A stretch of DNA of 64,000 nt from positions 8,782,470 to 8,846,469 of the forward strand of contig JAAOOA010000028.1 of the NCBI GenBank assembly GCA_012861695.1. The letters are read 5' to 3'. A program made the position numbers and the translations under genes. The notes under the pieces are model-generated. The model was not told where the DNA came from, made no database searches, and was given only the letters and a program-made list of their open reading frames with translations. Origin of the DNA: Trematomus loennbergii. Lineage: Eukaryota; Chordata; Actinopteri; Perciformes; Nototheniidae. Positions 17,915 through 32,001 of this stretch are shown here, in pieces; position 1 is the stretch's first letter; each line of letters opens with the position of its first letter.

Positions 17915-20900
17915 AAAGTGGAGTAGTGGAGCTAGTTTGCATAAAGGTATTAAAGCAAAGCAGCAGGGAGCACGTCTTTGTCCCTCTTGCCTGGCCAAAT
18001 CCTCTGATATGTCACATGTGAAAAGTAGTGCCTATTAATTTGACCGTTTGGGATGATAAAAGGACTGGGGACTGGTTAAAGTGAGGGGCCAGAATATACA
18101 TTGGTTGAGAGGAGAGGATGAGGAGCAGAGCGGTTGGTTAGGGAGATAAAGTAAAGAGCCACAATGGAGTGCTGTGCTGGGTATGATGGGGGTGGTTATG
18201 TCACCTACACTGGATTCCTCTCCACAGGGGAACAACACATTACTGTGATCGATTCCTCCTTAGCATTGGCGTTCTTATTTGCCTGTCTCTAAAGACTGCT
18301 GATAGACTGGGAGATGGAGAACAAGTTTCTGCTTAAACACACCGTCATCTCTCTGTGGTATACATTTGCTATAAAAATGGCATTGAGACTATTATAGTGT
18401 CCGTATTTCATCTTCATCAACATCAGCGCTGTCATCATCATTACCCTCCTCATCATTACCATCAAAAGTTGCCTTCAGCTCATTTTGAAATATCTTTGCT
18501 AATCTCTCTATATTGTGCCATACTTTCCACAGTGAAGAAATCAGCACATTTCCACTTACAGCTGAACCTTCAATTGGTTAAGGATATAAGCCGCCGCAAC
18601 TCATTGTTGGTATGTCACAAGGATAACAATACAGCGTTGAATAGTGCCCATGCATGGACCGTGTAAAAGCCTTAAAGGCAAGGTATTGTGCAGGAGTATT
18701 AGTCAAGGGCAGCGTATTGTTCCGCTGAAAGGAAAGAGGAAACAAAGCATTCCGACAACTGGGTCAGCCAGACTCACCCTAACCAATAAAAATGAATCAC
18801 AGTCAGGAGTCACAAAAGAAAGCGTTCAAAACATCTATTGAGATAACTACAAGTGCTAGTTCTGAGAATTATTTTTTAATTAGCCGGTAACTTGAATAGC
18901 ATCACTTGTAGGCTCCTGACAAAAGCACCCAACACTACATTCCTGCTGCTATCTTTCACTACATCAAAAGAATGACTTTGTCTTGGCATTCAAGCGCTTC
19001 CATCAAATGGTGGCTTGCAAGGGGATTCATTGGCTCTTGGTTGGTTATATGAACAGATAAACCTCTCATATTTTGATGTAACCCCCCCCTGCTATGATCT
19101 CATCTCTTTGGACTTCCAGCATCACTGTCCTGCCTCCGAGGAATTGTGGAAGCAATCTGTACAGCCCATAAATGCCCGAGGAGATCAGGCTGAACAATGC
19201 TCCAGTGCTCTCTGTGAGGCCCAGAGAGCTTTGGGTGTGTATGTATAACACTTCATATACAGCAGCCGCCAGCAATGCCTTTGAACTGTCAGAAATGTAC
19301 ATCGCTGTATGTATTTGTCTGTCTTTTTCTCGCCTTTATGTTGACTTCACATTCTCTTCTGAAAGATATTCTGACATGTTCATGACATTTTCATTCTGGC
19401 CCTATTCAAGTAGTTTATTATAAATGGGAGAACATGCCGTGGTATTTCAGGGGTGTTTTATTTTCAATTCTTATTATTGTGTTTGTCCTCGGGGTGTGGG
19501 TAGAAAGGCAGGCTTTTCGTACATGGCTGCTACCACAGGTCTGGACCACTTACAATATTTTTTCATTTAGACAATGAAATGTACAAGTACTAGAAAATGC
19601 CGCGAATTATCTTAAATCACTTCTACGTACTGCTCGAAAACGAATCTGTTCGCTTGAGAGATTTTCCCCGCTTATGTGTACCACTGTTTTCACATTCTTT
19701 CATCACAGCATGTGGATTCCAGTGGGCCTCTCTGCTTTATTTGTCTTGGATAAAAACACAGGTTTGCTGTTTATCTGTTCTATCAGCATCTGGCACTCAT
19801 CATGGTGGGATGGGGGTGCAAGCTTGGATTATTAGGATTACTGGTGGATTGGTAGAAGGACGGAATTCATAGCAAGGTTAATAATAGCAAACTCTCCTTT
19901 TACCCGCACAACGGCAGATAGGCAGGCCTGCGGGCTTTCCCTACATAACAAACGTCTGAGCCTACCCCCACTTTTGGAATCCATGAGAAAAATGTCCCCC
20001 CAGCAATCTCCACTGAAGCTGCTTCGCTTACCTGAGCGAAGGATAACACACATACAGTACAGGATACACACGAGCATGGAAACACAAAGACATTAGAGGT
20101 GTATATAAACCGTATGTTTTTACATAACCATGAAGATGACTCAATTCCCAAAATACAAAAACCTGGCTGTTTTGTAGAGCATGTTTACAGCTTCAACATT
20201 TCACTGATGCATTCTTACCATATCTTGCACGTATGCTATCCGCTCATTTCTCCGTGTATCCGGCATGGTGTGTGTTGGTGTTGAGCGTGTATACTGTATG
20301 TGTTATTCTTCAAGGCAGATATAAAAGGACTGCTAATCCAGAGCGACAGAGGAATAAACACAATCCCTAATCTCATTGATCCCTCACAAAATCATTCAAT
20401 TATACTCCACCAGCGAGCATGGCCCCATGCACACAGGGAGAGGTGGTAAAGGTAACAATATATTTCTGTCATTACAGAAGGAGAGAGCTGGAACTCAAAG
20501 GAACAGGATCATGTAATACCAGACACACGAGCAGACAGATAGGCCGCTTTATTCAAAAACAGGTCTGCCGTGCTGCTTTATGAGCGTTCAAACAAGCCAG
20601 TCCGACAATGTGCTTTATAACCAGCAGCAAGTAAATCCTTGGTGGTATCACTGGAGAGGAATGTAGTTACTGTTATCAGGGTGGGGGGAGAGTGGGTGGC
20701 AGGGCAAGAGAGGAGTACTGGGGGTGCTCTGTTGGAGGGTAAGCATTTAAAATAAGATCTACGGGGTGATGGGTGTGTAAGAGAGAAGAAAAGAGACAAA
20801 GGATGTAAGAGGAGAGGAGATGAGGAATTATTTAGGGAGCTCCACAGATACATGTAGCACTAAGTGACCCAGTTTAACAGCCTAAAGCCTGCTACCTATT

Positions 20901-22394
20901 ATCACAGGGGAAGCCGCTTTTCCTCCTGCAGCTTCAGCATGGAGGGCAGAGGCGCTGTGATATCAGTGTGACAGCTACAGGGTTGCCGTTGTCTGCTCAT
21001 TGATTTAGGGGTTGTGTTTTTATCTGTTCATTAGAACTTTCTAAGCAGTCGGAGTGCTTGTAGGTTCGCGACTTTTCTGCTAGTCACATCAAAGGCTCCG
21101 GCAAGGTGGGGATGCTGGGAGCAGTGGGGGGTATACGGGATGTGAAGTTGGAATCGGTTGCATACACAGGCATAAAATGTCTGAAGAGGCTTTCTTTTAC
21201 CACCCTCTTACTACATTTCACCTAAAACCAAAAGGTTCTTGGACTGGCAGTGACCTTTTTGAAAATGCAGGTACAAGATCCAGTTCTGCCTCTGGAACTC
21301 ACTGTCCTCTTTTCCCCCTGTAAAGCAAATGTTAGTTTTAGAAGTTGGTTTGATCAGGCCGACATTCAGTGTGTGGGGCGTGGAACGTGGAGGAGCTAGT
21401 TTGATGTATGGCACCAGATGCCCCCTGCCAGATGTTGTACACGCTGACATGCAGGTCTGGCACGAGGCTAGTTTTCAGGGCTGGCCGTGAACTAATTAAT
21501 CTACTCCCGCCCTGGTTTCACAGAAGGTCACACAAAAAATATGCGAGTTTGTGAATATCTCAATGTCTGAGTATGTGTGTGTGTGTCTGGTATGAAATGC
21601 ATATCTTAACAAAAGCTTTTGTGTCTGAGAATGCGCCCATTTTCCAAGCATGGCTCACTATTATTGTTCAATTGTGCGAGCATATGCCTAGTCTCCTCTT
21701 TGTGGGAGTATATTATGGCCGGAGAACATGTCTGCCAGTGAGAGGATAAATTGAAACAAGATGTGCTGGCCCCTCACTCCTTTGAAGGTGTTCCACATCA
21801 TACCTCTGATTCTGTGGAGGGTAGGAGTACTACCATAAAAGGACACTCTGTTTACCTTAACCTGCCAGCGTCTGCTTGCCAGATGTTCCAACGTTTTTCT
21901 TTCATCTCCTCACACGAACCTTATTTTTATTTTTTTACAGCAAGTTTGTTACTCTACATTTTGCACCGGTGAGAAAGAAGAAAAGTAAACTTTCTCTCGC
22001 TGGAGGGAGGAGAGGCTAAATTTGAACATTGTTTCATTTGCTTAGGAAAGCTTGCTGAGATTGAAGGATTGGCTGTAGAGGCTGGAAAGGTCTTTGCTTC
22101 AGCCTCTCTGTACTGATGAAGACATTGATACCACAGAGACTAGAGGCTGGGACCTATAAACATAGCCTCCATTAAGTCCTCAGCTTTGGCAAACTCATTT
22201 ACACATGTCACACTTTCGCTCAAAGTCCCTGTTATTCTAACACAAGTGTTTCCTTTGGATTACTTACTAGCTGATTGCTGATGACTGTTAAAAGCTATTT
22301 AAAGTAATTTTGGTGTTATAACGCACAAGGTTGCGAAAGGGAAGTGGACAATAAATGGAAAATAAAGTGTAAATTAAACACACATCGTTTCACC
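17915..22394. other. Non-coding stretch, no gene recognised
   Basis: About 4.5 kb with scattered chance frames below 105 codons and no recognised motifs. Purine- and GT-rich patches occur (for example 20680-20830 and 21575-21600). I see no repeats with defined ends. Confidence 0.5.
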
Positions 22395-22880
22395 TTAAAG
22401 TGGACCTATCATGCTATATTTGAATAATATAGTGTAGGACCATACCTATATAAGGCATATTTATACTTTTTTTTTTGCAAAATACCAAACAGATCATGCA
22501 TTTTAGCCATGCCTCATTTCGCTCAATTTGACATTTTAGCTCTGTGTTTGTAAGGGCAGATAAGGGCAGAACAGCACCATCTACAGGCCTGGCATATGTA
22601 CTACAGCGTCTCCAGTGCTTTCGAACGGCAATGGCCGTGGCTGTCTCCTCCTGATTGGTGGAGTTGGCCCAATAGCCGTAGCGCCACTGTCCTGACGTCA
22701 GGACAGTGTTCAAATCTGGATCAGTTTTTATCAGATCCGTTGCAGCCCCTTTTTTAGAGATTTGGGTATGGAGGAAAATAGAGAGGGTTGTGTTTTATGA
22801 CACTTGGTGAGTTCCCTGGAACACCGGGGACACATATTCATGTATAAAAGACGTACAAAAGTGCATTTTGCATGAAATCA
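22395..22880 (+). mobile_element. TTAA-family short DNA transposon, copy 3 (longest)
   Basis: The left end TTAAAGTGGACCTATCATGC is identical to copy 4 over these 20 bases. The right part carries the family words GTGAGTTCCCTGGAACACCG, GGGGACACATATTCATGTAT, AAAAGACGT and AAGTGCATTTTGCATGA, after which the right terminus is degraded. It is about 130 bp longer than copy 4, the extra being interior sequence that includes a perfect 24-bp palindrome at 22685-22708 and a module also found at 62171-62220. No transposase. Confidence 0.75.
22685..22708. repeat. Perfect 24-bp palindrome
   Basis: CACTGTCCTGAC is followed directly by its own reverse complement, with GACGTC at the centre. It lies inside the third TTAA-family copy. 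Confidence 0.9.
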
Positions 22881-25800
22881 CAATTTGTTTAGCCAAAAGA
22901 TAAATGTATGATTTCTAAGTTAAGTTGTTCTTGCAGTATATTAGCCCTCATGTTATGTGTCTTTTGAAAGTTTGCATGTTGCCTGTTCTATTTTTAAAAC
23001 GTTGCAAGATGCTGCTGGTTTATGTTATGATCTGAAACTTGGATAACTAATGCTATAAAGAGGAGAATGACATCTTGATTCACATGGATTGTTTTTTAAA
23101 TGAAAGAACATGTGGTTTGAGGTACTGCACCCTGAATATTTTCCATATTCTCCAAAGACAGAACACTGGCACAAGCCAGTAGGACAAATCTGAGGTTGTT
23201 TTTAACGTTGAAAATGCCATCGCAAACACATTCAAGTTCTACTCTTATCAGGTTATTCAAATACTTTCAACACATTTCCTGTAAATGAATGTAATTAAAG
23301 CGAAAACACAGAAAACGGTTCTAATAAATTCTTGACCTTGGACCTCAAATTATTTTTGATTTGGAAGAAAGTCATTGAAATGCAGTGGCAGTTGAGAACA
23401 GTAATTACGAGGTCCTTAACTTGATACGGAGAGAAAAAAAAGAGTAAGAGTATAAGGTCATTCACACTCTCTGCCTTACTGCCATTGAAGAAATGGACTG
23501 AATAAATCTTAAGAATGGTCTATTAAGACGACTTAAGTACAGAATAGCAATAATACAGTACATGTATAAAGTGAAACAGGAATGTGTTGATATTGATTGT
23601 TAGGTAGCCTTGAGGATAAGAAACTAGTTCTCTTCAAGTAGTGAAAATGGACGAAAGCGTACAACAGAGTTTATTTTTTAGCCTCCATCAATAATGCAGT
23701 AACATCTTAACAAGTTGGGATGTTTGTGAGAGAAGGTAATGGTAAAATGTTTTTTAATTTGGACATGAATTTGATTGTGTTGTCTGGTTGAAAGGTTCAT
23801 AGTTTTCTCGTGTTTACAGAGAAGCTACTCCAAAGAAAGGAATGTCTGACTGTGATCATAAATAGCTCAGCTTTGATCTAAAATATAATGAAAAAAAGCA
23901 TGTCAGATTTTAGAGGATAATTGGCCACCCAAGTTTGCTTATGACTTTTCACACAGTACTTCGCTGTTGATTTCTCACCACTTAAGATTTAATACGGTGG
24001 GTGGTAAGTCCATCCTAACTAAGCTACTTAAGGGACCAATTTTCCTTGCCAAGGTCAGATGGAGAAAATGTTAATTACCTGAAATTCAGTGCCTGCATGA
24101 CCATATTCAGAGATTTTTATTAAAATATCTAAATAAAGGCTCTTACGAAATGAAAACAGCACATTTTTAGGTGGGAGCACTCACAGTATGCAGAGCACGG
24201 CTCCACAGCAGAAGTTGTAAATAGTATATTAATAAATATATCTCAATTCTTTATTTGGTAACACCTTGATCCAAGCAAATGTGCAGACACTAGAAGGTGG
24301 AGTCAAAACACTGCAGACCACTGATTGGTCAGAAAGGAGCATCACTAGATTTGGGATATCCTGCAGAAACCACCAATTTCAAAAGAGCCAACTACAATCA
24401 AAAGCAACATAAATGTATTCACCTGACTGGGATTTTAATCAAATTGCAGCCCGCAAAACCAGTCTGTACCCTGAACCGACTCTTCAACACACATTTAGTG
24501 CAAAAAGCAGATGAAAGATTTCAGCGATTTTCACCTTGAAGATAATGTCACGACTCTTTTATATGGTAATTGGCAATTAAGTAAGAGAGTCCTGCCTCCA
24601 ATGAGGGTGTGGAAAAATGAAATAGAGAAAACACCTGGGAACAACAGTGAGTTGAGCAGAGCCAAACCACGCAGTAGAAATTAAACATTAGTGGCTGCTT
24701 AGAATGCCCAGAGCCATAAATCAAGTCGGCAAACCCGCCTGCACTCTTCCTATGCATTTCTCTGCTTTGTTCCTTTGCTACATCCTTTTGCACAACACCT
24801 CAAAAACAACTACCTTGGCTACATGAAAAAAATAGTACCCTATACCCTCCTCTCCCCCTCCTCCTTTTTGCCTGGATAAAAGTGACAGCGTTTTCAAAAG
24901 ACTGCTTGATTAGGCAGAGTGCAGCATCGCAGGGCCCCGCGGCTGTTGTCAGGCTCGTCTCTGCTCCACCGCCTCTGCTGGTGAGATTTATCCTGTTTGT
25001 TTTGGTACAGTAGCAACATGTTTCTTTTTTCTGTGCAGATATGAACCTTCGCTCTCTAGAAAGAAAAACACAATTTTCACAGAAAGAGAAGAAAAGAGGC
25101 GCTGCAGCGGGAACCTGCACTGCTTCCAGGAATGATTCTTCACTGGCAGATACAGTACATAACACATTTAGTGTTTCTTTACTTGCTCTGCTTTGAACGC
25201 ACCCCCACACCTTTATTTATGTGAGCTCTGTACACTGTAACACCTGCTGTAGGATTATACAGCACAACTGGACCTATGCATCATGCATGCAAACACACAG
25301 GGGTGAAAAGGTAACAAGAGGTGAACCCCCCAGGGGGGTCTGGGGTTACGCCCCCCCCAGCCCTTGAATAAAGAAAGGAAAGTGCATTCAGTGTATCCAT
25401 GGCAAAGGCACCATTTTTGCATTGAAAGTATAAAGAATAAAACATGTTTCCTTAGTAGGATACAGCTACTGATGGAGTCCTATTTCTCTTCTGCTTACAA
25501 AACCATAATCTTATTTTTTTTAATAAGAGTAATACCGCACTCTTACACGCCTGGTGTCAATCAGTAAAGATTGTCAAAGATTGACACAATCTGCTGCTAC
25601 ACTGAACAAAGCCTTTCCCATAAATGAAACAGGTCACAAAAATAGGCTATCAACCCGAAAAGCAGCCAATATGCTATGAAATCAAAAGTCCTACTAAATA
25701 GAATGGTACAAAATCAAACCTGTGCATTACGAGGAGTCTTTAAATGAAGTCAGATCCCCTTGGCTATATGCCCCTGTAAATGCGAATTACTTTCCTTTAT

Positions 25801-27488
25801 TTCCTCGTCCTGGAGATCGGCATTTCATTGTGATGCCTCTGAATATGTGTCTGCTTGTGAAATGTGTTTGCATCCAAATACCTGCAGACAGGTCTTTCAG
25901 CTATGGTGTTTCATTTGCACTCGCCATTGTGTTACTGACTCGCATGCAAATCCTCTTGTTGTGCTACCCTCAGCACATGTTGCTGCTGGCGTACTGCAAA
26001 AAGTTGTCAGTTGCGTAGATCAAAAACAGAACAAATAATTCACTCTGCTGTCAATCCCCCGCCCCTCCTCGAGCCGACAAGTTTCCAAGACTGATACAAC
26101 CTGCTCAGAGTTCTCATGTAAGATTGTGGCACTGGAAGTTATTACATTATTATGTGTCGGTGTTTGTGAATGTGAATGTGTGTCAGGTGTGTTCACACAT
26201 GCAAGCAAGGTGTGAGTGAATATGCTCGACGTTCATGTCTTGCCGATGTGCTAGTTTCCCTTATGTACATTCATGTTCACACAGAATATCATTGTCGTAT
26301 TGTGCTAACCATATGCACTCTGAATAAAGCAGGATCTTGCACTAAAACATGTTTCCATTGTTATGCTTTCCACCTTCTCCTGTGACAACAAGTGATTAAA
26401 ACAATGTTTGAATTGTTGAGAGTATTTCTTGTGGAGGCCGTTTATTCCATTCAAAAAAGAAAGACGCACCAGCTAGCAAAGCGTGATATTACTTCGCCCA
26501 AGCAGCTTATTTTGATGCAGGAGAAGATAAATGGGTTTTGAAAGGTGTCACTTTCAGTGTACTGGCTGTTTTGAGCAGACTTTATTGGCATTGTCAACCT
26601 GCGCGGGTATAACTCAACAAGCTGATTATGCTTTCTGTAAAAACACCTCAAACCAAAACCATACACTTTACGTTCCAACAATGTATATTAAATTACATTT
26701 ATATCACAGAGACTAGCTTTAACTGGGAAATGATTGGCTGAAAATAAGGACAAGTCTTATCCCAGAAGAGTAGTGACCCTGCTGACAGTTAATCCACGGG
26801 GTTGGACAGAACATGTATTAACTTCAAATGGATTTCCCAGAAGAATCAGATATATTAAAAAGGCAAAATTTGCATTTAGCAAGAAGATAATATATCTACC
26901 CTCCCAATCTTCCATTCTGTACATTTTTATAACGATGACAATTGTGTGGGTGATTAGAGTAGAACAGATAATTTAAGGTAAAGGGTTTTGCTCGTGACAG
27001 TTGCTTCTAACAGTAATGCCTCAAGAGAAACCATCTGTTCAAGCCTTCACCGACTTTCCCTAATAATCATTCAAACACAGTTTTCGTTGAACAGCACAGG
27101 GATGCTGTAGCCTCTCTATGATTCCCATCACACACAGCGAGTGTCCCTCATTAATGGTGCCACCATGGCTATTGATGTTTCACTGGCCGGGGTTACCTAT
27201 AGGCGCTCGCCTGCCTGCTTACTGCGGGGGGTCAACAAGCAGTTGAGACCTTGAGTACCATTTCCTTCCAATGGCACATTGATGAATATAAATGAGAGTC
27301 ACTTTAATATGTGGCTTGCTCCAATAACAAGGGGTGACTGCTAGCATCTTGTATCCAACTAGAAGGTATGTTGTCTCTTTGCATGCATTTACAAAACCAG
27401 GACAACGTGTGAAAGATGGGGAAGGGAAGACGACAGGCTTACTGCTCTGTGTGGCTGATCTTGCAAGGCTGACAGTCTGTGTCCACAG

Positions 27489-27549
27489 AGTGTGAATTGT
27501 TATGGCACAGAAAGCTCAGCAGCTGCTTGACGCTAATTGTGGGCCTCAG
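27489..27549 (+). CDS. Candidate internal exon (very low confidence)
   Basis: A 61-nt interval between GTGTCCACAG and CAG|GTGAGTTGG. One frame is open (offset 2, 19 complete codons). An alternative acceptor at 27510 gives a 39-nt exon in phase 0 coding KAQQLLDANCGPQ. Splice signals are reasonable, but there is no partner exon and no recognisable peptide. Confidence 0.15.
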
Positions 27550-28454
27550 GTGAGTTGGCAGCTGATGCCTTCTCAGATACCTGAACAACGCGAGCCCAAG
27601 TAAAATCGTTATCAGAGTACCGGAGTAAAACTCAGAAACCAGCTTTGAATGAGTCAGTCTACAGCAAAATGCAAGAGTGAGCCTACTTATGACTTATTTT
27701 AAGATTGTATAATCTTAAACCCGAAACTATTTCTCTATGGGAATTATAACGTGTTTAATACCTTACAAAAAACAAATAGAGTATCTCTAAATGTATAGGG
27801 AGTAAACTGAGAAACTGACAAAACATACGCTTATATAACGTAATTATGTTAATGTTTTATCCTTTATTGAAGTGGTACAGTGGAAGAAGGTTGGGTTAAA
27901 TTCCCTCTACCTTGCAAACTAAATGTAGGGGCTTAGCGCTTGAAAATATCTATCTCCCCCTCCTCACGTGCAGGTGTATCCTCATGTCACACACACATAC
28001 ACATAGACATAATAGCATTCACTGACCACCATTTAAAACATGTTGTCAACAAATCTTCTGCTGCTGCCAAATAAATGCAACCTGACAAAACTGCATAAAC
28101 GAGCAGCAAGAATAATATAGAATTGTTTATTTATTTTTCAAATAACATAGAGTCAAATAAATTGCATTTGCTAAAGATTGTAATGCGCTTTCTATTTTGA
28201 GTATGACCTCTCCTGTGTGGGTGTGTGTGTGAAAAAGAAAGGAGCCACAGAGAGGAAGGGGAGGAAGAAGTAATACTGTTCTGTATCCGCTACCCTGTTG
28301 CCCTGTGGCGATGACACGGTCCGTAGGAGGTTCTCCATTAGTATGTGCTGACCTAATGTAATAAACATCCAGGGTTGATTCCTCCCAGACCATGGGTACT
28401 TTATCACCAGATGATAAAGCCTGTTCCGGTAAGGCTTGAGGGAGGAATACAGGA

Positions 28455-28470
28455 GGGGGGGGGGGGGGGG
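28455..28470 (+). repeat. G16 homopolymer run
   Basis: Sixteen consecutive G bases in a G-rich stretch. Likely length-polymorphic and prone to sequencing error. Confidence 0.9.
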
Positions 28471-29230
28471 AGGACTGGGGGGATGCTTAAAGGGTGAGCA
28501 CAGCCAGTACAAAGGGCACAGACGGACTGTCATGCTTTTGTGTCAGCCCCGAACCCACTTTCTCTCCCTCTGTCTGCATTCTGCTTCAGTTGTCAGGAAA
28601 ATTGGCAAGCGGTGGGAATGAAAAAAGCGGATCAAGTTGAGCAAGCTCCAAACTCAGAGGCCATGCTCAGGCATCGGAGGAAAAAAAGTAAGAGGTCCTC
28701 CCACTTGACAAAACAAGTGGAGGAGAAAAAAAGAGAGGGTTATTTTTAGATCAGCCCTTACAGCTGTGAACATTTTATACTGCAACAGAAAGTTGTCCGT
28801 TTTGACTGTGCTGGAGTCAGCATCTGAGCGCTCATAACCATATAAGGAGTCATGAAACATGATGAGGGCACAGATTAGTTTCTGTGGTGAGAAGTTAAAC
28901 GGCCTTGTTAACAGCACAGCAGTGTTGTATTCAAATGGAAAAGTGTTGGCCAGGGGTGGGTGGATCTGTTCTGTCCCTAGAGCAGCATAACTTCAGAGTA
29001 AACTGTCCTTTACATGAATGCTAAATGAGCTGTTTAACACTATCGCACTGTTCATCTCGCCTAGAAAGTCTCACTTCAAGAACTGAAGGTGTGGTACAGA
29101 ATGTGTGGGATCTGTCAGGCAGGAAGGTGTTTATCTTACAAGGGATTTTGCCAGTGAGTGCACAAGAAGGAAAAAGGTTTAAACTCACAAACCTGAGGCG
29201 CAGCCTGAACTTTAAACACAAAGACGAGCG

Positions 29231-29252
29231 CACACACACACACACACACACA
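29231..29252. repeat. (CA)11 microsatellite
   Basis: Short uninterrupted CA dinucleotide run. Confidence 0.95.
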
Positions 29253-30281
29253 GAAACAAATCTCCACTCATCCTTTGAGCACTGTATCAATAAAAAAAAC
29301 TCTGCCTTGTGTTACTAAAGGCTGACCCTTAATCCTGTAAAAACTAGCCAGGTGGGCTCAGTTTAAAAGCAAAGAAGGATTGTGTGTCCTTGTGTTGCAA
29401 TACTACGCGTTGGTGATTAATATACCTCCCACGATGTGCTCTCATTTATCAGACAGCTATTGAGAACCGTGGGAACCTCTGCAATTGGGTCAAGCACTGA
29501 GCTCAAAGTGTATTTTCACTCTTACTGTGTCAAATTACCTCTCAGGAATAAATATATTCTTTTTGAGCTATGTCATACAGAGTAAGTTGGCTGCGTCAAC
29601 GATATTGCACTGCCAATGCTGAAAGTTAAGACAAATAATCCAATGGAAAGCCATAGACACTAACTCAAACTGCTGTAATATGGTGATATGCACCACTGGC
29701 CTGAAACAAAGGCTATTACATTGGTGGGCCTTCAAAAGACGTTGGTTGAATAACAGAAGGAGCACAACTACAGTGCTGCTGCTCTGTACAGTAACATTGA
29801 CATGAAATGGAAAAACACTTGTGGAGGTCTGCTTGGCAGGGATCCAGCAGACATCTGCTGACAAAGAGACTGGAGCTGACACCGGACTTCCACACATTAC
29901 ACAGCAACACTTCCTGAAGGCACTTTGCAGCACCTGATAAGGCTCAGGAGTTTTTCCACCCTCAGTTTTAACTGTCCAAAGGACACCAATGTGGTTTATT
30001 TCAGGTTAGACCTGTGGTGGGCAGCCAGTGTAGGATGGTGCCAGATGATACATTGTGGTAAACCCATTAGGAGCCATTGGTAACTAATTGTCTGATAGAG
30101 GGCGATGCCCTGGAGGAGTTCACTCCTAATGGGATTGGCTGAGTTTTTTCATTTCCCATGTACATGTGTGTGCAGCCAACATTACACAGCCAATGGATAG
30201 CTATGGACCAAATACTCCACCAGTTGGTCGGAGATTCTGGAGACATAGAGATGTAATTAAATAGATTAATATAGATTCACA

Positions 30282-30566
30282 ATGTGGATGAGACATTTAT
30301 TGTTACTTTTGTTGATTTATTCACTGTTTCTGAATGAGAGTGTTAGGCTTTCCCCAGAAGGAGTTGTTACCGGCGTTTTCCCAGCGTTCGGCATACACGC
30401 ATTTAGTTCATTTTCTGAAAGATTATCATCGCCGGGATTGCTCAAATCAAAAACTATAATTCGTAAGAAACATTTGTATTCAATATTTAGTCAGAGAACA
30501 TTCGCTAGACTGAAAGTGACTGCTCTTAATAGCAGCAGAAGCGCATTCAAAAGAGTTCAACGTTAA
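30282..30566 (+). CDS. Possible small secreted protein ORF (low confidence)
   Basis: A 94-codon frame starting MWMRHLLLLLLIYSLFLNES. The first 17 or so residues look like a signal peptide: a basic residue followed by an uninterrupted hydrophobic core of leucines. The rest is basic, with an RKK site near residue 60 and KR near the C-terminus, no cysteines and no recognisable domain. The start has A at -3. Length alone is not significant in this much DNA, and neither promoter nor homologue is apparent. A chance ORF is the leading alternative. Confidence 0.15.
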   Translation: MWMRHLLLLLLIYSLFLNESVRLSPEGVVTGVFPAFGIHAFSSFSERLSSPGLLKSKTIIRKKHLYSIFSQRTFARLKVTALNSSRSAFKRVQR

Positions 30567-32001
30567 ATATGAAAGTAAGAATTCTGAGGGTCATGGACAG
30601 ATATTAACTCAATGTAGGTGTCACCAGTTTACAAACTGACGGTAAATATTTCCCACCGTGGCATCTATAGCGTGTAATACCATGCATGTGGAGATGAAAA
30701 TATACTTTAATACCAAGAAAATTAAGCATAAACTTTCTTATACATGTCTGCAGGTTTAGATTACACTAAGAATAAACGTATACAGTGCAACAAAAAAGAA
30801 TTACATGCAGATTGAAATCTATCTCTGGAGGTTGTTTGAAACACATGCTAGCCAGATGTTTAACAGTGGTAAATATATGTCTTTCCTAAACCCACACGAA
30901 ATCTTTATTCCTTCCCAGTAGTACAGTAGGTCATTGAGCAGTCTGAGGAAGTGCACACAGGTCTGTCCCATGTCATAAAACCAGTCTAAAGACACTCAAC
31001 AGTAAACTAGGTCCAAGTCTGCATCCTTTAATCACTCCTTATTTTAGGCATTACATTTCAACCTACTTCAATCAATATTCAAGAGTGAAAACATGTGTTA
31101 TTTTATTACACTGTAGTACCACTGTTGATACATTTCGCAATCATGTTTTTATACATCTAAAAAGCTTTCACAGTTGATGAATTAAAGTCATTAAAAAATG
31201 CACTGACACAATCACGATAATGTGTAACACTGTATTATATTTGTTAGTAAAGCCTGCTATGATAGACTTAAACATCCGAATGTCATAACAGATCGGTCAC
31301 AGAGAAATCGACTAAATAAAAATGACCTTATTAACCAAATGACTCTTTCTTAACGTTCATAAAGCTTAATTTATGCTCTTGTCAGTTGTCCTGACATTGT
31401 TATGACAGTGTTATGGCAGCCATATGCACACCCCTCCAAATGAATGGTTGCACAACAGTTCAGTGCTTAAAACCAGCTAAAGGCTCCCCTCTTGAGCCAC
31501 AGTTTTTGCTGCTATTCTATCAAATCTGTCTCCATGCAGAGACAGCTGGGTGCACATCCTGCTGAAATATTTGCATTTTCATACATCTTCTGATAAATCC
31601 TGGGGGATAGAGACCATTAGGAACCTGGGCTAAAGGTACTACACGTGAATGCTAAATGAGCTGTTAAATAAAATCACTGTCCTCATATTTCCTATCTGCG
31701 GAGCTTGGCAAGCCATATCCAAACGCTAGCTCTGACATATTGCTACAAATGTGAGCGAGTGGAATATATGTCTCACTTTCTGCATAGTAGGGAAGGAGAC
31801 ATGTTGCTATCTAGGCCATGTTCATATGTTTAAGTAATAACATGCAGTTATTCTATCCAACCATATCTCTGTTAGATGTTTTTCTTTTAATAAAAAAGTG
31901 TCCATGAATGTTGTAATACTCAATAGATGGCAAATGTATTATTACCATTGATGTGTTTTTATGTATAAATATAAAAGAAACTTTGATGTACTCCTACTCA
32001 C

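Larger units (their letters stand above)
22881..32001. other. Long non-coding stretch with a few weak candidates
   Basis: About 9 kb without an established gene. It would be downstream intron or intergenic DNA if the minus-strand gene is real. A 15-bp near-palindrome of C and G runs lies at 25326-25340. The 136-codon minus frame at 24800-25210 has no domain. Weak exon and ORF candidates at 27489-27549 and 30282-30566 are listed separately. Confidence 0.5.

Noticed and set aside
24800..25210. 136-codon minus-strand frame
   Set aside because: Low-complexity Ser/Cys/Phe and Arg/Gly segments with no domain and no usable splice sites around it.
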